Below are positions 46,989 through 55,099 of a DNA stretch of 60,487 nt, piece by piece (positions within the stretch are counted from its first letter, which is position 1; each line of letters begins with the position of its first letter). The translations under genes were made by a program, and so were the position numbers. A model generated the notes under the pieces. The model was not told the DNA's origin and searched no databases. It was given only the letters and a program-made list of their open reading frames with translations. The stretch is from Lentimicrobium sp. (GTDB taxonomy: Bacteria > Bacteroidota > Bacteroidia > Bacteroidales > Lentimicrobiaceae): contig JAHYJC010000028.1 in the NCBI GenBank assembly GCA_019429275.1, positions 1-60,487 on the forward strand, written 5' to 3'.

Positions 46989-47705
46989 ATGGACACATTT
47001 CATTATTACAACATGTTCGAAACCAAGGGAATCGAATATCTGATTACCATTGTATTTTTCCTGCTGCTTATCCCTTTCTGGATCATCCTTAATAACCGTG
47101 AAAAAGTAGTCAAAGGCATTCAATATGCACTGGGCGTTCTCTCATTGAGTAAAATCAGAATACCACAGGGTATTTATTACTGTCCCGATCACACCTGGAC
47201 CTACCTTCGCAAGACCGGAGCAGCCCGCATAGGCGTTGACGATTTACTAACCAGCATTACCGGAAAGCTCATGCTTGAGCCTGTTGTAAATGAGGGTGCC
47301 GAAGTTAAAAAAGGAGATCCCATTGCAAAAATCATTCAGGATAAAAAGCAACTGACCGTGCATTCTCCATTAACTGGCACAATAAAGCTGTCAAATCATC
47401 AGATTATGGAAAATCCTGATTTGATATTGAGTGATCCTTATGGACAGGGCTGGATGTTTGAAATTAAACCACAGTCGTGGAAGTCCGAAACAAGTGGTTA
47501 TTACCTGGCAGATGAAGCTGTAAAATGGACCTCGGACGAAATCGTACGCTTTAAGGATTTTCTTGCGCAATCACTTCAGAAACATAACGACACGCCATCA
47601 CTGCTTGCGTTGCAGGATGGGGGTGAACTCCGCAAACACCTGCTTGCCGATCTGCCTAATGAAGTGTGGATTGATTTTCAGCATGATTTTTTGAAAACTT
47701 CCTGA
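46989..47705 (+). CDS. Membrane-anchored GcvH/lipoyl-like protein
   Basis: The 238-residue protein has one N-terminal helix (about 17-35, IEYLITIVFFLLLIPFWIIL) with positive charges after it, so the rest is cytoplasmic. Residues about 60-165 resemble glycine cleavage H protein: CPDHTWTYLR, RIGVDDLLTSITGK, VHSPLTGTI, and DPYGQGWMFEIKPQSW. Lys119 in QDKKQL stands at the canonical lipoyl-lysine distance from the SP of HSPLTG. The C-terminal LQDGGEL and EVWIDFQHDFL are shared with the protein at 43185. No glycine cleavage partners (GcvT, GcvP) are near. It may carry lipoate as a redox arm next to the NrfD subunit. Confidence 0.85.
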   Translation: MDTFHYYNMFETKGIEYLITIVFFLLLIPFWIILNNREKVVKGIQYALGVLSLSKIRIPQGIYYCPDHTWTYLRKTGAARIGVDDLLTSITGKLMLEPVVNEGAEVKKGDPIAKIIQDKKQLTVHSPLTGTIKLSNHQIMENPDLILSDPYGQGWMFEIKPQSWKSETSGYYLADEAVKWTSDEIVRFKDFLAQSLQKHNDTPSLLALQDGGELRKHLLADLPNEVWIDFQHDFLKTS

Positions 47706-47809
47706 GCAGAAGGCAAAGCGCGCTGAAATGGCTTGTCACAGGGGCTGTAAATGTGCTTAAAAAATAAAGCTCCGGACGTTTTACTAAATCTGCCCGTACC
47801 AATTAGAAT

Positions 47810-47846
47810 CAGCCGCAAAAGTCTTAACTTAGCGGCTGGTTTTTTA
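47810..47846 (+). terminator. Rho-independent terminator between the redox operon and the sensor kinase gene
   Basis: CAGCCGC and GCGGCTG form a 7-bp GC-rich stem; the loop can extend it through AAGT/ACTT. Seven T residues follow. It separates the four structural genes from the regulatory genes and lies within the first codons of a longer kinase frame, so it argues for the later kinase start at 47871. Confidence 0.78.
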
Positions 47847-47870
47847 ATTTCATTCCATATTCTCAGCGAG

Positions 47871-49556
47871 ATGAATACAACAGATGGATCAAATAAGTTA
47901 AAGTCATCGGGGAGATTCCGGACACTGGTAAACAAGTATCTGCGCTTTCATTCATCAATTTATAGCCGTGTACTAATTATGATAGCCCTTATGGCGGTGA
48001 TGTTATTTGTCTCATTCAGCATCATTTTCCGATCGGTAAACGATCAATATCTGAATGCCATCATTCACCAGAATGGCAACAACATCAGTTCCATCGTTGA
48101 AGGGGCGCTGTATCATTCAATGCTCCGAAACGATAAAACCGCGTTATACAATACCCTCGATATTATCAATTCGCTGAGTGGTATCGATGAGGTAAACCTT
48201 TACAACGATTTTGATACCCTGGTTTACTCTTCGTTTTCTGCAGATGCCACACATTTCAATGAGCCAAACTGCATAAAGTGTCATGAATCGTTGGATGCAC
48301 TTTTTCCGGGTAATGCCCGGACTTATCGTATTGTTGATGTAAACAGCGCCTGCAGCATGTACAATGAGCAGAATAAAAACCGATACCTTTTGATCCGCAA
48401 CCCTATACTGAATGAACGATCATGTTATACCAGCAGTTGCCATGCTCACGGCGAAGGTGAAGACATTCTTGGGTCATTGATCATAAAGATGCCACTTGCT
48501 GAATTCGATGCGGCAGTCACCAAATCTTCATCAAAATATTTCTCATTTGCTGTACTGGCTACTTTTTTACTTTCTGCCATTCTGGTTTTATTTACCCGAA
48601 GGAACATTAAAAAACCTCTGAATGAACTGGTTGAAGCCAGCGTTTCTGTTGCCAGAGGCGACAAAGATAAACGTTTGATCATCAGGCCAAGACAACTTGA
48701 TGATATGCGAATTGTCTCCATCGCGTTCAACGAAATGCTTGATAAACTTAAATCGGCCAATATTGAACTCGAAAACTGGTCGAGGCAACTCGAACATAAG
48801 GTACAGAAAAAGTCGGAAGAACTCAGCTCGGTTCAGAATGAACTGATCCAGATTGAAAGGATAGCCTCACTGGGGAAACTGTCGGCTTCGGTCGCCCACG
48901 AACTTAATAATCCTTTGTCGGGCATATTGGTGTATGCTAAACTCATTCAGAAACAGCTCAATAGTCCCACGCTAGATGATGCCAAAAAAGATTCGGTGAT
49001 GAAACATCTGCGGCTGATTGAGACAGAAACCAAGCGTTGTGGCGACATTGTAAAAGGTTTGCTCGATTTTTCGCGCAAGGATCAAACCGATTTTGAGCCC
49101 TGCCACATCAACGAAATCCTTAAAGAGACTTATGACCTGGTGCATCATCAGATGAAAATTTCCAACATCGGGTTTCTGATAAACTTTGAAGCTACAGCCG
49201 ATATGATCTCCTGCAGTCCAAACCAAATCAAACAGGCCTGCCTGGCCATGCTGGTCAACGCATCGGAAGCAGTACCTGAAAATGGCGAAGTCATCATTAA
49301 AACCCATAATCCCGACGAAAAGCACATCGTCGTCGAAATAATTGACAATGGAAAGGGGATTTCGGAAGAGAACCTTCCGCACATATTTGAGCCCTTCTTT
49401 TCGACCAAGCACGAGGCATCGGGCATCGGACTTGGCCTGGCTATCGTACATGGCATTGTTCAAAGCCATAAAGGGCAGCTTTCAGTAGCTTCACAACCAG
49501 GAAAAGGAACAACATTTTCAATTACATTACCACTCACCGGAATAAAAAATCTTTAA
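47871..49556 (+). CDS. Sensor histidine kinase with c-type heme-binding motifs in the sensor domain
   Basis: With the start at ATG 47871 the protein has 561 aa: helix (about 34-53), a periplasmic sensor (54-220), a second helix (about 224-242), HAMP, coiled coil, HisKA with SVAHELNNPLSG (His343) and HATPase_c (NASEAV, DNGKGIS, GIGLGLAIVHG), NtrB style. The sensor contains CIKCH (Cys134-His138), a CxxCH c-heme site, and CYTSSCH (Cys185-His191), a CX4CH variant. This points to redox, oxygen or NO sensing by covalently bound heme. An in-frame ATG 40 codons earlier is less likely, because a terminator lies in that stretch. The response regulator follows 3 bp later. Confidence 0.88.
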   Translation: MNTTDGSNKLKSSGRFRTLVNKYLRFHSSIYSRVLIMIALMAVMLFVSFSIIFRSVNDQYLNAIIHQNGNNISSIVEGALYHSMLRNDKTALYNTLDIINSLSGIDEVNLYNDFDTLVYSSFSADATHFNEPNCIKCHESLDALFPGNARTYRIVDVNSACSMYNEQNKNRYLLIRNPILNERSCYTSSCHAHGEGEDILGSLIIKMPLAEFDAAVTKSSSKYFSFAVLATFLLSAILVLFTRRNIKKPLNELVEASVSVARGDKDKRLIIRPRQLDDMRIVSIAFNEMLDKLKSANIELENWSRQLEHKVQKKSEELSSVQNELIQIERIASLGKLSASVAHELNNPLSGILVYAKLIQKQLNSPTLDDAKKDSVMKHLRLIETETKRCGDIVKGLLDFSRKDQTDFEPCHINEILKETYDLVHHQMKISNIGFLINFEATADMISCSPNQIKQACLAMLVNASEAVPENGEVIIKTHNPDEKHIVVEIIDNGKGISEENLPHIFEPFFSTKHEASGIGLGLAIVHGIVQSHKGQLSVASQPGKGTTFSITLPLTGIKNL

Positions 49557-49559
49557 AAA

Positions 49560-50906
49560 ATGGCAAAGAAAATATCAATGCTCATCGTAGATGACGAGGA
49601 ATCGGTCAGAGATTCTCTGTACAACTGGTTCATCGAAGACGGATATGATGTGCAGTCGGCAGAAAATGCAAAAACTGCACTTAACATGATAGAAAACAAG
49701 GCATACGATATTGTTCTGGCCGATATCAAAATGCCCGGCATGGATGGTTTGGAAATGTTAAAACGCATAAAATCAATCAAATCCGATTCGGTAGTTATTA
49801 TAATGACTGCTTTCGCCACGGTAGATACAGCTGTTCAGGCGCTCAAAGATGGTGCTTTTGATTATGTTACCAAGCCATTTGATCCTGATGATTTGTCACA
49901 TCTTATCCGCAATGCTACAAAACAGATTGTACTGGCAAATGAAAATGAAAATCTAAGGAGCCGTATTGTAACGCTTGAACATGTCGAAGACCTGATCGGC
50001 AACAGCGCACCCATGCAGGCTGTGCTTAAAGAAGTGGAAAGGGTTGCGGTTTCCAATGCTTCGGTAATCATAACAGGAGAAAGTGGTACAGGTAAAGAAC
50101 TAATTGCCAGGGCTATACATGCAAATTCTCCGCGAAGATTTTTCTCAATGGTGAGTGTTCATTGTGGTGCATTATCCGAAAGTTTGCTCGAAAGCGAACT
50201 GTTTGGCCACGAAAAGGGAGCTTTTACCGGTGCTGTGTATAACCGCAAGGGCCGTTTTGAAATGGCCGATAGCGGAACCATTTTCCTTGATGAAATTGCA
50301 ACTATTTCGCAAAAAATGCAAATTGAACTCCTTCGTGTACTCGAAAGTAAAAGCTTTACCCGGGTTGGAGGGAACAAACAAATTTCATCGGACTTCAGGG
50401 TGATATGCGCCACCAACAAAGACCTCAAAAAAATGGTCGACCTGGGCACTTTCCGTGAAGATCTTTATTACAGGCTGAATGTAGTTAATATTCTTATTCC
50501 GCCTTTGCGTGAGCGCAGAGAAGATATACCCATTCTGGTAGATTATTTTATCCGTAAGTATTGCAATGCCATGAGCCGAAACCTCATGACTATTGAACCA
50601 GCCGCTTTACGAAAGCTTCAGGAATTTGATTTTCCGGGCAATGTACGAGAACTCGAAAATATGATTGAACGGGCCATTGTTGTTGGTAACGGCAAAGAAA
50701 TCAAGGTAAAGGATCTGCCGCTCAGCGGAGTGGCTCAGGCTACTCCCAGCTCGGTTGAAAGCCTCGATGATCTTGAAAAGAAACACATACAGATTATTCT
50801 TGACAAGTATAACTGGAACATTTCCAGGGCATCGAAAGCACTTCAGGTTGACAGGGTTACGCTCTATAACAAGATAAAGAAATTCGATCTTAAACAACCC
50901 AATTGA
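49560..50906 (+). CDS. NtrC-type sigma-54-dependent response regulator
   Basis: The 448-residue protein has a receiver domain with phospho-acceptor Asp55 (VLADIKMPGMDG), a AAA+ domain with Walker A GESGTGKE (173-180), the sigma-54 contact loop GAFTGA (220-225) and Walker B TIFLDEIA, and a Fis-type HTH (NISRASKALQVDRVTLYNKI). It activates RNA polymerase with sigma-54. The only clear sigma-54 promoter in the window is at 43106, so the redox operon is its likely target. It is coupled to the kinase gene with a 3-bp gap. Confidence 0.95.
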   Translation: MAKKISMLIVDDEESVRDSLYNWFIEDGYDVQSAENAKTALNMIENKAYDIVLADIKMPGMDGLEMLKRIKSIKSDSVVIIMTAFATVDTAVQALKDGAFDYVTKPFDPDDLSHLIRNATKQIVLANENENLRSRIVTLEHVEDLIGNSAPMQAVLKEVERVAVSNASVIITGESGTGKELIARAIHANSPRRFFSMVSVHCGALSESLLESELFGHEKGAFTGAVYNRKGRFEMADSGTIFLDEIATISQKMQIELLRVLESKSFTRVGGNKQISSDFRVICATNKDLKKMVDLGTFREDLYYRLNVVNILIPPLRERREDIPILVDYFIRKYCNAMSRNLMTIEPAALRKLQEFDFPGNVRELENMIERAIVVGNGKEIKVKDLPLSGVAQATPSSVESLDDLEKKHIQIILDKYNWNISRASKALQVDRVTLYNKIKKFDLKQPN

Positions 50907-50964
50907 CCAGAAAATCATCTATCTTTTTTTTCTGAAACCCTGACTGCCAATCAACCCAAGGTAA

Positions 50965-51513
50965 ATGAGTCTGCCCTCAGTACAACTTATCGCAATAGGT
51001 AACCCCGAGATTAAAATACTGGGGGAGCTATCGAAAATTGTAGGGCACGAATTCGCAGTTCCGGTTAATCTCAGAACTATTTACATGGATCTGAATCCTT
51101 ATTTTGATCCAACGCGCAAGCAATATAACGGCAATGTCTTGCTCAGGGAAATAGATCTGAATTTTGGAAACGACGATACAAAAACCATAGGTTTGTTTGC
51201 TGTTGATTTGTTTATTCCCATTCTTACCTATATATTTGGACAGGCCTACCTGAATGGCAGGAGTGGCATAGCTTCGGCTTACCGACTCAGGAACGAAAGG
51301 TATGGCCTGCCCGGCGATGATGAGGTACTGAAACAAAGATTCAGCAAGGAAATCATTCATGAACTGGGCCACGCTTATGGGCTGATCCATTGCCACACAC
51401 CCCGCTGTGTGATGCAGTCGAGTACCTATGTTGAAGATATCGATCAGAAAAAGACTGCTTTGTGTAATGATTGCCGCGAAAAGCTGGGATTGGTAACGAT
51501 TAAACCGGGGTGA
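50965..51513 (+). CDS. amzA: Archaemetzincin-type zinc metalloprotease
   Basis: The 182-residue protein contains the full archaemetzincin signature HExxHxxGxxHCx4CxM...CxxC: His132, Glu133, His136, His142, Cys143, Cys148, Met150, and Cys167 and Cys170. The three His bind catalytic zinc and the four Cys bind a structural zinc. There is no signal peptide, so it is cytoplasmic. It begins 58 bp after the regulator gene, in the same direction. The natural substrate of bacterial archaemetzincins is not known. Co-location with the redox module may be chance or operon membership. Confidence 0.93.
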   Translation: MSLPSVQLIAIGNPEIKILGELSKIVGHEFAVPVNLRTIYMDLNPYFDPTRKQYNGNVLLREIDLNFGNDDTKTIGLFAVDLFIPILTYIFGQAYLNGRSGIASAYRLRNERYGLPGDDEVLKQRFSKEIIHELGHAYGLIHCHTPRCVMQSSTYVEDIDQKKTALCNDCREKLGLVTIKPG

Positions 51514-51760
51514 TAATCCGCCTTTTGGTTTTTCAATGGAAAACTAAACTATTCATGTAGTCAATTCCATTATATTTTCCCAACATTATGGCGCATTGCT
51601 GGCATTCGGAAAGCTCCGTGGCTGTGAAACAAAACCGGGCGCATCAGAAATCATATCCCAAAACAAGCAGGGTTGCCCTTAGGCATGTGAAGTTCAGATT
51701 TCTAAAATCACTTTTCAAATTTTATTTTACTTTTAATGCACCGAAGATCAAATATAAATC

Positions 51761-52885
51761 ATGAAATATATTTTTTTTATAGCCGTATTCAATGCATTGT
51801 TTTTTGCGATTCTTATTCTGCAGAAAAAAAAAGCATTGCATGATAAAATATTGATTTACTGGTTACTATATTTAGGTTTATATACTGGCATTTATACGTT
51901 GTTTTCTGAAACCTTATTCACAGGTTTTCACCTGCTTTCGGCAGGTTTTATTTCTTTACTAATGCTTCATGGGCCTTTCCTGTATTTATATATTGCTGCA
52001 TTGATTGAACAAACATTTCAGTTCAACTGGAAAAACCTGCTCCATTTTCTTCCTTTCGTACTCTTCAACATTTTTCTGCTTGTTGCTTCCTTATTTCCGG
52101 AAATATCGGGAAGAATAAGGTTAGACCATATAGATAGTGAACAGGGTATCCCTTTACTTTTTAACCTGTTTTTGATACTCACGGCATTATCGGGTCCGGT
52201 CTATTTTCTTTTGTCCATCAGACTTTTCAGGAAAATGGACATCGATATTTTCAATAATTTCTCTACGGCTGAAACTATTAATCCCGACTGGCTCAGAAAA
52301 CTGGTTTATTCATTTGGAGCCATCTGGACCGTATTGATCATTTTTGCCTCTATCCATCACCTTTTCCATTTTTTCTCATGGGTTTTTTGTACCGATGGAT
52401 TATTCCTTTCATTATCCTTTTTTATCATGCTGATTGGATATTTTGGCTTAAAGCAGAAGGAAATCTTTATTCATTATCCTGGACAAGAAATTGAATATGT
52501 TACAGAACCTAAGGCAAAATATGCAAGAACGCTGTTAAAGGAAAAAGATATTGAAATTTATGCAGACAAAATAACCCACTTTATGAGTTTGGAAAAACCT
52601 TACCTGGATGCTGATCTCACATTGCCGCAATTGGCTGGCATGCTCGAAATGCCGGCGCATCACCTTTCAAGGGTTATTAATGAAAAGTTCAAGGTCAATT
52701 TCTTTGATTTTGTTAACAGGTACAGGGTAGAGGAAGTGAAATCTAAAATAGACAACCCCCGGTTTGATAATTTATCTCTATTGGGTATTGCCTTCGATTG
52801 TGGATTTAATACCAAATCGGCTTTCAACAGGGTATTTAAAAAAATTACCGGACAGACACCTACCAAATATAAGAAACAATCATAG
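51761..52885 (+). CDS. AraC-family regulator with membrane-embedded N-terminal domain
   Basis: Residues 1 to about 235 form seven to eight hydrophobic helices (such as IYWLLYLGLYTGIYTLF and LLHFLPFVLFNIFLLVASLF), and the C-terminal 110 residues are an AraC HTH domain: LTLPQLAGMLEMPAHHLSRVIN, FFDFVNRYRVEEVK, IAFDCGFNTKSAFNRVFKKITGQTPTKY (in parts). Such proteins sense a signal in or across the membrane and bind DNA at the cytoplasmic face. It lies upstream of the DUF6448 gene, which might be its target. Confidence 0.9.
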   Translation: MKYIFFIAVFNALFFAILILQKKKALHDKILIYWLLYLGLYTGIYTLFSETLFTGFHLLSAGFISLLMLHGPFLYLYIAALIEQTFQFNWKNLLHFLPFVLFNIFLLVASLFPEISGRIRLDHIDSEQGIPLLFNLFLILTALSGPVYFLLSIRLFRKMDIDIFNNFSTAETINPDWLRKLVYSFGAIWTVLIIFASIHHLFHFFSWVFCTDGLFLSLSFFIMLIGYFGLKQKEIFIHYPGQEIEYVTEPKAKYARTLLKEKDIEIYADKITHFMSLEKPYLDADLTLPQLAGMLEMPAHHLSRVINEKFKVNFFDFVNRYRVEEVKSKIDNPRFDNLSLLGIAFDCGFNTKSAFNRVFKKITGQTPTKYKKQS

Positions 52886-52965
52886 TGCGCTGCCCTTCAA
52901 TATATTACATTATTAAAAAAGTCCTATTTTATAATTATGGACATTAATCTGGCGCTCAATGGGTA

Positions 52966-53013
52966 CTACTTTACGAAGTAGGTCGCATATCGAAAGTCCT
53001 GAATGTACTTTTG
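52966..53013 (+). promoter_or_regulatory. Inverted repeat and -7 box before the DUF6448 gene
   Basis: A perfect inverted repeat CTACTT-TACG-AAGTAG (52966-52981) lies 24 bp before a TACTTTTG -7 box (53006-53013). No good -33 box is seen, so an activator such as the neighbouring AraC protein may bind here. It also supports the start at 53054. Confidence 0.4.
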
Positions 53014-53053
53014 TATCAATATTTTTTCAGTAAGAACCAATAAACAAATTACT

Positions 53054-53701
53054 ATGAAAGCAAAAGTATCCGATCGGGGAACTGAGAGTCATGTGAAACT
53101 CCACCCGAAAGCCAATGTAAAATCATTGCTCTTTATCGCGATGACCTCTTTTTTAATGATGTTCGCAACACTTCCTGCATCTGCACATTGCGATTCTTAC
53201 GATGGACCCACCATTAAGGATGCAATCAAAGCGCTTGAGACCAACAATGTGACTCTGGTTTTGAAATGGATTAAGCAGCATCAGGAGCAGGAAATCATAT
53301 CTCTGTTCAATAAAACGTATAGCCTGAGAAATGGAGACAAAGAAGTTTATACCATTGTTGAAAAGCACTTTTTTGAAACCCTGGTAAGGCTCCACCGTGA
53401 AACCGAAGGTGCCCCTTATACAGGCCTGAAACCTGCCGGGACAACCAAAATGATTGTTAAGCTAAGCGATCAGGCATTGGAACAAAATGATATTGATGGC
53501 CTGCTCATAAAGCTAAACAACCATACGGATGCGGTGATAAGGGCAAAGTACGAAAAAGTCGCAATATTAGAAAAAGCTAAAAATGAATCTCCTGAAAAAG
53601 GCCGCGAATATGTGGAAGCGTATGTTGATTACACCCATACCCTGGAGGCTATACATGATATGGTTGAACGAGGAAGCGGACATTCAGTCCATAAACATTG
53701 A
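53054..53701 (+). CDS. DUF6448 family exported protein
   Basis: A signal region (KSLLFIAMTSFLMMFATLPASA) precedes a 165-residue helical domain starting AHCDSYDGPTIKDAIKALE. This start and VTLVLKWIKQHQEQEI match the DUF6448 family. Function is unknown; the HCD at the mature N-terminus and C-terminal His residues (GSGHSVHKH) could bind metal. I start at ATG 53054, because the longer frame from 53003 runs through the probable promoter. Confidence 0.75.
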   Translation: MKAKVSDRGTESHVKLHPKANVKSLLFIAMTSFLMMFATLPASAHCDSYDGPTIKDAIKALETNNVTLVLKWIKQHQEQEIISLFNKTYSLRNGDKEVYTIVEKHFFETLVRLHRETEGAPYTGLKPAGTTKMIVKLSDQALEQNDIDGLLIKLNNHTDAVIRAKYEKVAILEKAKNESPEKGREYVEAYVDYTHTLEAIHDMVERGSGHSVHKH

Positions 53702-53741
53702 AAGTGCATGAACCGAGCCTAAATTTACAGAGAGTTGTATC

Positions 53742-53774
53742 ATCTTCCCCGATGAATTTCGGGGAAGATTTCTT
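53742..53774 (+). terminator. Rho-independent terminator after the DUF6448 gene
   Basis: ATCTTCCCCGA and TCGGGGAAGAT form an 11-bp perfect stem with a 6-nt loop, followed by a T-rich tail. Confidence 0.85.
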
Positions 53775-53911
53775 ATTTCAGATTCACGAAAATGTTGAAA
53801 ATGAAAATTGTGTACGATCATATGTATTAAGGAGATTTTCCTTATTTCTTTTCGGCTATTTAGGTCTTCTCAAATAGCTATAAACATCTTATATCAATTT
53901 AAATTAAGACA

Positions 53912-54613
53912 ATGAAAAAAATGATTTTTCTGCTTGGTTTGGTGATTCTGGTAAGCGCAGCTTTTACGCAGGAAACAAGAAAAGGGCTTATTGGCATTGC
54001 AATCGGGCCATCCATTCCACTGGGTGATTTTGGCGACAGTGAATTTAACAATGAAGATGCCGGGTATGCAAAAACCGGCATGCATTTAAATTTTAATTTC
54101 AGCTATAAATTTAATGAGAACCTGGGCATAGCAGCCTTATGGACAGGAAATGCACATGCCATAGATGCTGAAAGCATGATTGAATTGTTCTGGGCCACTG
54201 ACCAGTCGCTTAATTGGGAACTGGAAACCGAGGCATGGTCGTCGGGTAGCCTGATGGGCGGATTGCTTGTTTCGTTTCCTTTCAATAAAATAGACTTTGA
54301 TATTAAAGGACTCATCGGATTTTCTTCTTCAACCATCCCAAACATCATTGTAAATGCATCCGATGGCTTTAATACTGTTGAAATAAAACAAAATGAAGCT
54401 GATGCAATGGCTTTGGCAATTAATCTCGGAGCAGGTTTCAGGTACAACGTTTCAGAAAAAATGGCACTGACCCTGAATATGGATTATTTCACTACAAAAC
54501 CTGAATTTGAAGTCGCTACTACCTCAGATTTTGGATTTTCGTCAAACGACAAAATCAAACAGGCAATGAACATGCTGAATTTTTCGTTTGGCATCGGATA
54601 CCGTCTGAAATAA
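53912..54613 (+). CDS. Outer-membrane beta-barrel protein
   Basis: A signal peptide (MKKMIFLLGLVILVSAAFTQE) is followed by a small barrel of about 210 residues with alternating strands (GLIGIAIGPSIPLGDFGD, HLNFNFSYKFNENLGIA, LAINLGAGFRYNVSEKMALTL split) and an end strand FSFGIGYRLK. It fits the OMP_b-brl family of Bacteroidetes. Function is unknown. A small hairpin (GCTATTT/AAATAGC) occurs in its 5' leader near 53857-53879. Confidence 0.75.
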   Translation: MKKMIFLLGLVILVSAAFTQETRKGLIGIAIGPSIPLGDFGDSEFNNEDAGYAKTGMHLNFNFSYKFNENLGIAALWTGNAHAIDAESMIELFWATDQSLNWELETEAWSSGSLMGGLLVSFPFNKIDFDIKGLIGFSSSTIPNIIVNASDGFNTVEIKQNEADAMALAINLGAGFRYNVSEKMALTLNMDYFTTKPEFEVATTSDFGFSSNDKIKQAMNMLNFSFGIGYRLK

Positions 54614-54639
54614 ACTGACCACAGCCTGTAAGACTTAAA

Positions 54640-54679
54640 CCCCGCTCCCGCGCGATTGCATCGCGTGGTAAATAATAAT
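54640..54679 (+). repeat. REP-like hairpin repeat, copy 1
   Basis: A 40-bp unit identical to 54775-54814. It contains CGCGAT-TGC-ATCGCG, a perfect 6-bp stem with 3-nt loop, and ends in GGTAAATAATAAT. It lies just downstream of the barrel gene. Confidence 0.8.
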
Positions 54680-54774
54680 TACCGATAAATATTCAGTAGT
54701 GAAATCGATTATACCGGAGAAAAGGGAATTTTTATACAATATTATTGTAGTTAAATGCTGCCACAAGATACAAT

Positions 54775-54814
54775 CCCCGCTCCCGCGCGATTGCATCGCG
54801 TGGTAAATAATAAT
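54775..54814 (+). repeat. REP-like hairpin repeat, copy 2
   Basis: Second exact copy in the same orientation, 135 bp from the first. The two are in the non-coding gap between the barrel and the M4 protease genes. The DNA between and after them (to 55099) shows no convincing gene. Confidence 0.8.
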
Positions 54815-55099
54815 GAGCAATCGAATCCCAGCCTGACTGCATCGAGCACATCGGAGCAGACTGGAACTTCAGGACTGAACCCAGATTGCTTCGGGAATTA
54901 ATTTGTATTTTCCCCTTTTTTCTAAAGCGTAAAACATTCGAAAGCAATAGCTTATGCAGGACATAATCAAAATAAAACGGTTGAGATCCCGGAATTCTTA
55001 TCGGTGGATAAGTATGCATCCCGAAAACCCAACCGTTTCTTATTGTCAGTTGTTATGAATTTATAAGGTTAAGACAGCCTGATTATAAAAGATTATAAA

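Noticed and set aside
46989-47705. Glycine cleavage H protein as the name of this gene
   Set aside because: It has a membrane anchor and extra C-terminal tail, and lies in an NrfD operon without GcvT or GcvP.
47751-47870. Earlier start for the heme sensor kinase
   Set aside because: The stretch contains a GC-rich terminator hairpin with a T-run.
54640-54814. Two direct repeats considered as a CRISPR array
   Set aside because: Only two copies, spaced 135 bp apart, with a GC-rich self-pairing unit and no cas genes.
54635-55019. Minus-strand frames of 61 and 95 codons across the REP-like repeats
   Set aside because: They are built from the repeat DNA and show no signal, motif or family resemblance.
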